64,000 nt of DNA from assembly GCF_963668385.1 (NCBI RefSeq), contig NZ_OY764327.1:5428501-5492500 (forward strand), written 5' to 3'. The DNA comes from an uncultured Carboxylicivirga sp. (lineage in GTDB: Bacteria > Bacteroidota > Bacteroidia > Bacteroidales > Marinilabiliaceae). Within the stretch, counting starts at the first letter, position 1. Each line of letters opens with the position of its first letter. Below the pieces are notes generated by a model, which made no database searches, was not told where the DNA came from, and saw only the letters and a list, made by a program, of their open reading frames with translations. Positions 62,701 through 64,000 of the stretch are shown piece after piece. The position numbers and the translations under genes are program-made.

Positions 62701-62935
62701 CATCAACATTGGTAATGTTTCCAATGCCACTAGAACCTTCTACAATAACTGTTGCACCAATAACAGGCAGTCCATCACTGTCTAATACTGTTCCGCTAAT
62801 TTGCCTTGTATTTTGGGCAAAGGCAGAAGCAGTAAACATGACAAACATCAAAAACACTAAGCATCTTGCTACGCTTATCCTATTTGTACTAAACAGGGGA
62901 AGTTTTTTGCTTAATAAATAATTTGGATTTCTCAT
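59759..62935 (-). CDS. xusA: SusC-like TonB-dependent transporter (core pair 1)
   Basis: From the ATG at 62935 (MRNPNYLLSKKLPLFSTN) about 1058 residues; a start 8 codons upstream is possible. An extended signal region is followed by a CarboxypepD_reg-like domain (QISGTVLDSDGLPVIGATV to about residue 115), the TonB-box-like ETIVVGYGQQKKES, the plug (EPLVLVDGIQRPLNTVDVAS, VESISVLKDASATAVYGVQG) and a 22-strand barrel ending YVLGVRFTL. It imports xylo-oligosaccharides held by the SusD encoded next. It is the first gene of the core operon; a 219-base gap with a hairpin separates it from the GH43 upstream. Confidence 0.95.
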   Translation of the reverse strand: MRNPNYLLSKKLPLFSTNRISVARCLVFLMFVMFTASAFAQNTRQISGTVLDSDGLPVIGATVIVEGSSGIGNITNVDGVFFLDIPTGEQTLVISFIGMETQKVKVTNESQISVTLENSTTTLGETIVVGYGQQKKESVVGAITQTSGAVLERAAGITNVGSALTGNLPGVTTMASSGMPGEEDPQIIIRSASSWNNSEPLVLVDGIQRPLNTVDVASVESISVLKDASATAVYGVQGANGVILVTTKRGKEGSAKIAVSVNSTLKSPSKLPNKMDSYDALRARNEAVEYELGISPDSWKYIRPQSFIDNYRNQTTQEQRERYPNVDWQDAIFKDYAMAYNANLNVSGGTKFVKYFASADFTYEGDLFKIYQNGRGYEGGYGFNRLNVRSNLDFQLTKSTVFKMNLAGSTGYKKTPWDQTASNDWAVQQQWAGVYNIAPDVFLPQYEDGSWGMYPDISNVSNSAMIIGISGAMLTTTTRINTDFVLEQKLDFITKGLGFRGTVSWDNNFVEYRRGVEDQYNSPQEKYIDPLTGAVAYEQAFDSNNGFDFAQSVMWQTEGGEVRNDQTLRNLDYQLQIDWNRTFGKHNITAMGLFSRKEQAIGSVIPIYREDWAFRSTYSLASKYFLEYNGAYNGSEKFSKEYRFGFFNSGAAGWMISEESFMKGLSFLDLLKLRVSYGEIGDDYGDRFLFMTQWAYGGGPQGYTPMGLDRSESPYTWYREATIGNPDVRWETVKKLNAGVDFAFLGGLVAGNFEYFQDKRVDILIKGSDRAMPQYFGGKAPTANLGEVHTKGYELELRLNKVLSNGLRLWGDLNMTHAENEVIKRDDPALFEDYRKQQGYSIGQSRTYVDAGFLNSYDQLYGSPNYDATNNERLPGDYYILDFNGDGIIDAKDQVPYGYSNVPQNTYNATFGFEWKGFSAFAQLYGVNNVSRLVPLNSFPSTLNTVYESGSWWSKENQNADISVPRYLSTPNSGYNQGTQFLYDGSYIRLKNVELAYTLKPARLERIGLSSMKIYINGNNLWVKSKMPDDRESNFAGSGGSGAYPTMKRYVLGVRFTL

Positions 62936-63178
62936 TTTATTCTCAAAATTTAATAGCATGTGAGTAATCTACTCAATTAGAAATGTAATTCATTGTACTC
63001 ATTTGGAATACAGAGCCTATTACCGTAAACCCTTTTGAGAATGTGAAAGAGAAGTTCACTATTTTGTAAACTCTCATTCATAGATTTTTTAATCATAAAT
63101 TTACATTTTTAGTTAACATTTAACACTTTAAGTTACAAGGGCTTCATCCTGTATTGGATGAAGCACGTATTTTACTTT
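62936..63178. other. Leader of the core operon
   Basis: 243 AT-rich bases between the upstream GH43 stop and the first susC. They hold the hairpin at 63141-63164 and a TACATTTC word (minus strand, 62980-62987) close to the -7 consensus. The GATATT words seen upstream of the other operons are absent. Confidence 0.4.
63141..63164 (-). terminator. Hairpin after the partial GH43
   Basis: GCTTCATCC and GGATGAAGC form a perfect 9-bp stem with a 6-base loop, 15 bases past the GH43 stop. The T run is poor, so termination may be partial. Confidence 0.55.
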
Positions 63179-64000
63179 CTAATAATCTTTTTGTGATGTG
63201 GTGTATAGGCCTACTTCAGTACCTGTAAAACCATAGGACTGAGAGGTAGATAAATAGTAGGCATCGATGCCGGTTGCTAAAGTCGACCAGTTATCATCAG
63301 TTGTGAAATAGAAACTTAATTCTTTACCGTTAGAGGTTATTTTTAAATCTATTGGACCTGCTACTTTATCGATCGCTTGTTTGGCAAGTATCTCTGAACC
63401 TTCTTCTTTCACTTTAATGAGTTCGATTTCAATAGAATCAGTTGACATATGTTTAATCCCCATTAAATATTGATGTGTTTCATCTTTATAAAGAAGCAAA
63501 CCTGCCATCTCATCTTCCGATTTTGGCTCAAAATACAAACGTGTTTCACACTCGAATTTATGATGTTGTAGTCGACGACAAACATAGGCTAGCTCTTTTA
63601 CCTCGTTTGAAGCGACATCAGCGCTTTTTAATGATAAATAACCAGGATTTGTCTGCAGTGAATATAATTCAGAGGCATCACCACGAAGGGTTAACCAATC
63701 CGTCCCCAGCTTAAGTGAATCAAATTCATCCGTTTTCTCAAAATTACCGAATGGGAAGGCTGATTCATCACGTTTGACACCTTTCATTTGTACAATTCGT
63801 GGTATCAACTCATCTCCTTTTGTTATGTATGGAAAACCGCTATCGCTCCAGCGAACAGGCATTAAAAAGGTTTCGCGCCCAAGATTTTCAAATTTATTTT
63901 CAATTGGGCGACAAGCCAAAAATACCGACCACCATTTTCCATCTTTATCCTGAATTAAATCAGCATGTCCGGCACAAGTAACAGGTAACTCTCTGTTGCG
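63179..64000 (-). CDS. GH43 beta-xylosidase/arabinofuranosidase, C-terminal part
   Basis: The frame is open to the right edge (about 273 codons visible), so the apparent start inside is not real. It enters with LPVTCAGHADLIQDKDGKWW, SVFLACRPIENK, the end of a GH43 propeller of the xylosidase type, then continues with the concanavalin-like C-terminal module (FGNFEKTDEFDSLKLGTDWLTL to FTGTEVGLYTTSQKDY). The catalytic residues would lie outside the window. The layout matches the GH43 at 39302, and it too ends before an ADFDWF-like last strand. It shows that the xylan locus continues to the right, as a separate transcription unit ending just before the core operon. Confidence 0.9.
   Translation of the reverse strand, partial: RNRELPVTCAGHADLIQDKDGKWWSVFLACRPIENKFENLGRETFLMPVRWSDSGFPYITKGDELIPRIVQMKGVKRDESAFPFGNFEKTDEFDSLKLGTDWLTLRGDASELYSLQTNPGYLSLKSADVASNEVKELAYVCRRLQHHKFECETRLYFEPKSEDEMAGLLLYKDETHQYLMGIKHMSTDSIEIELIKVKEEGSEILAKQAIDKVAGPIDLKITSNGKELSFYFTTDDNWSTLATGIDAYYLSTSQSYGFTGTEVGLYTTSQKDY

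Noticed and set aside
63179-63919. Internal start of the right-edge GH43 at 63919
   Set aside because: The frame is open to the edge and the upstream codons read GHADLIQDKDGKWW, a standard GH43 segment, so the gene is cut by the window.

Overview
The window is AT-rich DNA from an anaerobic member of the Bacteroidota, most likely Bacteroidales or Marinilabiliales. The evidence is a pyruvate:ferredoxin oxidoreductase start at the left edge, a Rho factor with a long charged N-terminal insertion, a short primary sigma factor, promoters of the Bacteroides type (TTTG, about 19 bases, TAnnTTTG), a tmRNA with the tag GENNYALAA, and three SusC/SusD pairs.

Positions 1-5667 are core chromosome: nifJ start (-), an AAA ATPase (-), rho (-), rpoD (+), rpe (+) and ssrA (+). 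A tyrosine recombinase begins about 150 bases past the ssrA 3' end and reads the same way. After it come about 1.2 kb of decayed DNA with a broken IS4-type transposase. From 8.2 kb to the right edge every gene is on the minus strand and belongs to one very large xylan utilisation locus that continues past the window. The layout suggests a genomic island or integration hotspot at ssrA, but no second att copy is visible here.

Read in the direction of transcription (high to low coordinates), hairpin terminators split the locus into blocks: (a) a partial GH43; (b) the conserved xylan core SusC-SusD-SusC-SusD-DUF1735-like lipoprotein-GH10 with inserted CBMs (the Prevotella xusABCDE-xyn10C order); (c) GH115 alpha-glucuronidase, SGNH acetylesterase, GPH-type sugar symporter, GH10 lipoprotein and a cytoplasmic GH43; (d) GH43, GH3, GH97, GH95, GH31, a frameshifted DUF3237 gene and GH29, which mostly remove unusual alpha-linked side chains; (e) a third SusC/SusD pair; (f) BD-FAE-like esterase, GH8, GH9, CE1 esterase, type-B carboxylesterase, GH43-CBM6, a second CE1 esterase with a premature stop, and GH51.

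Together these can be read as a pathway for a heavily decorated, esterified glucuronoarabinoxylan such as grass cell-wall xylan. Surface capture and cutting would be done by the XusE-like protein, the GH10-CBM enzyme and the SusC/D pairs. In the periplasm GH115, GH51, GH43, GH95, GH97, GH31, GH29 and the esterases would strip side groups. Shortened oligosaccharides would then be broken down by GH8, GH10, GH3 and GH43 and imported for the cytoplasmic GH43. No regulator (hybrid two-component system, AraC or ECF sigma/anti-sigma) lies in the window. I saw no CRISPR array, tRNA or rRNA.
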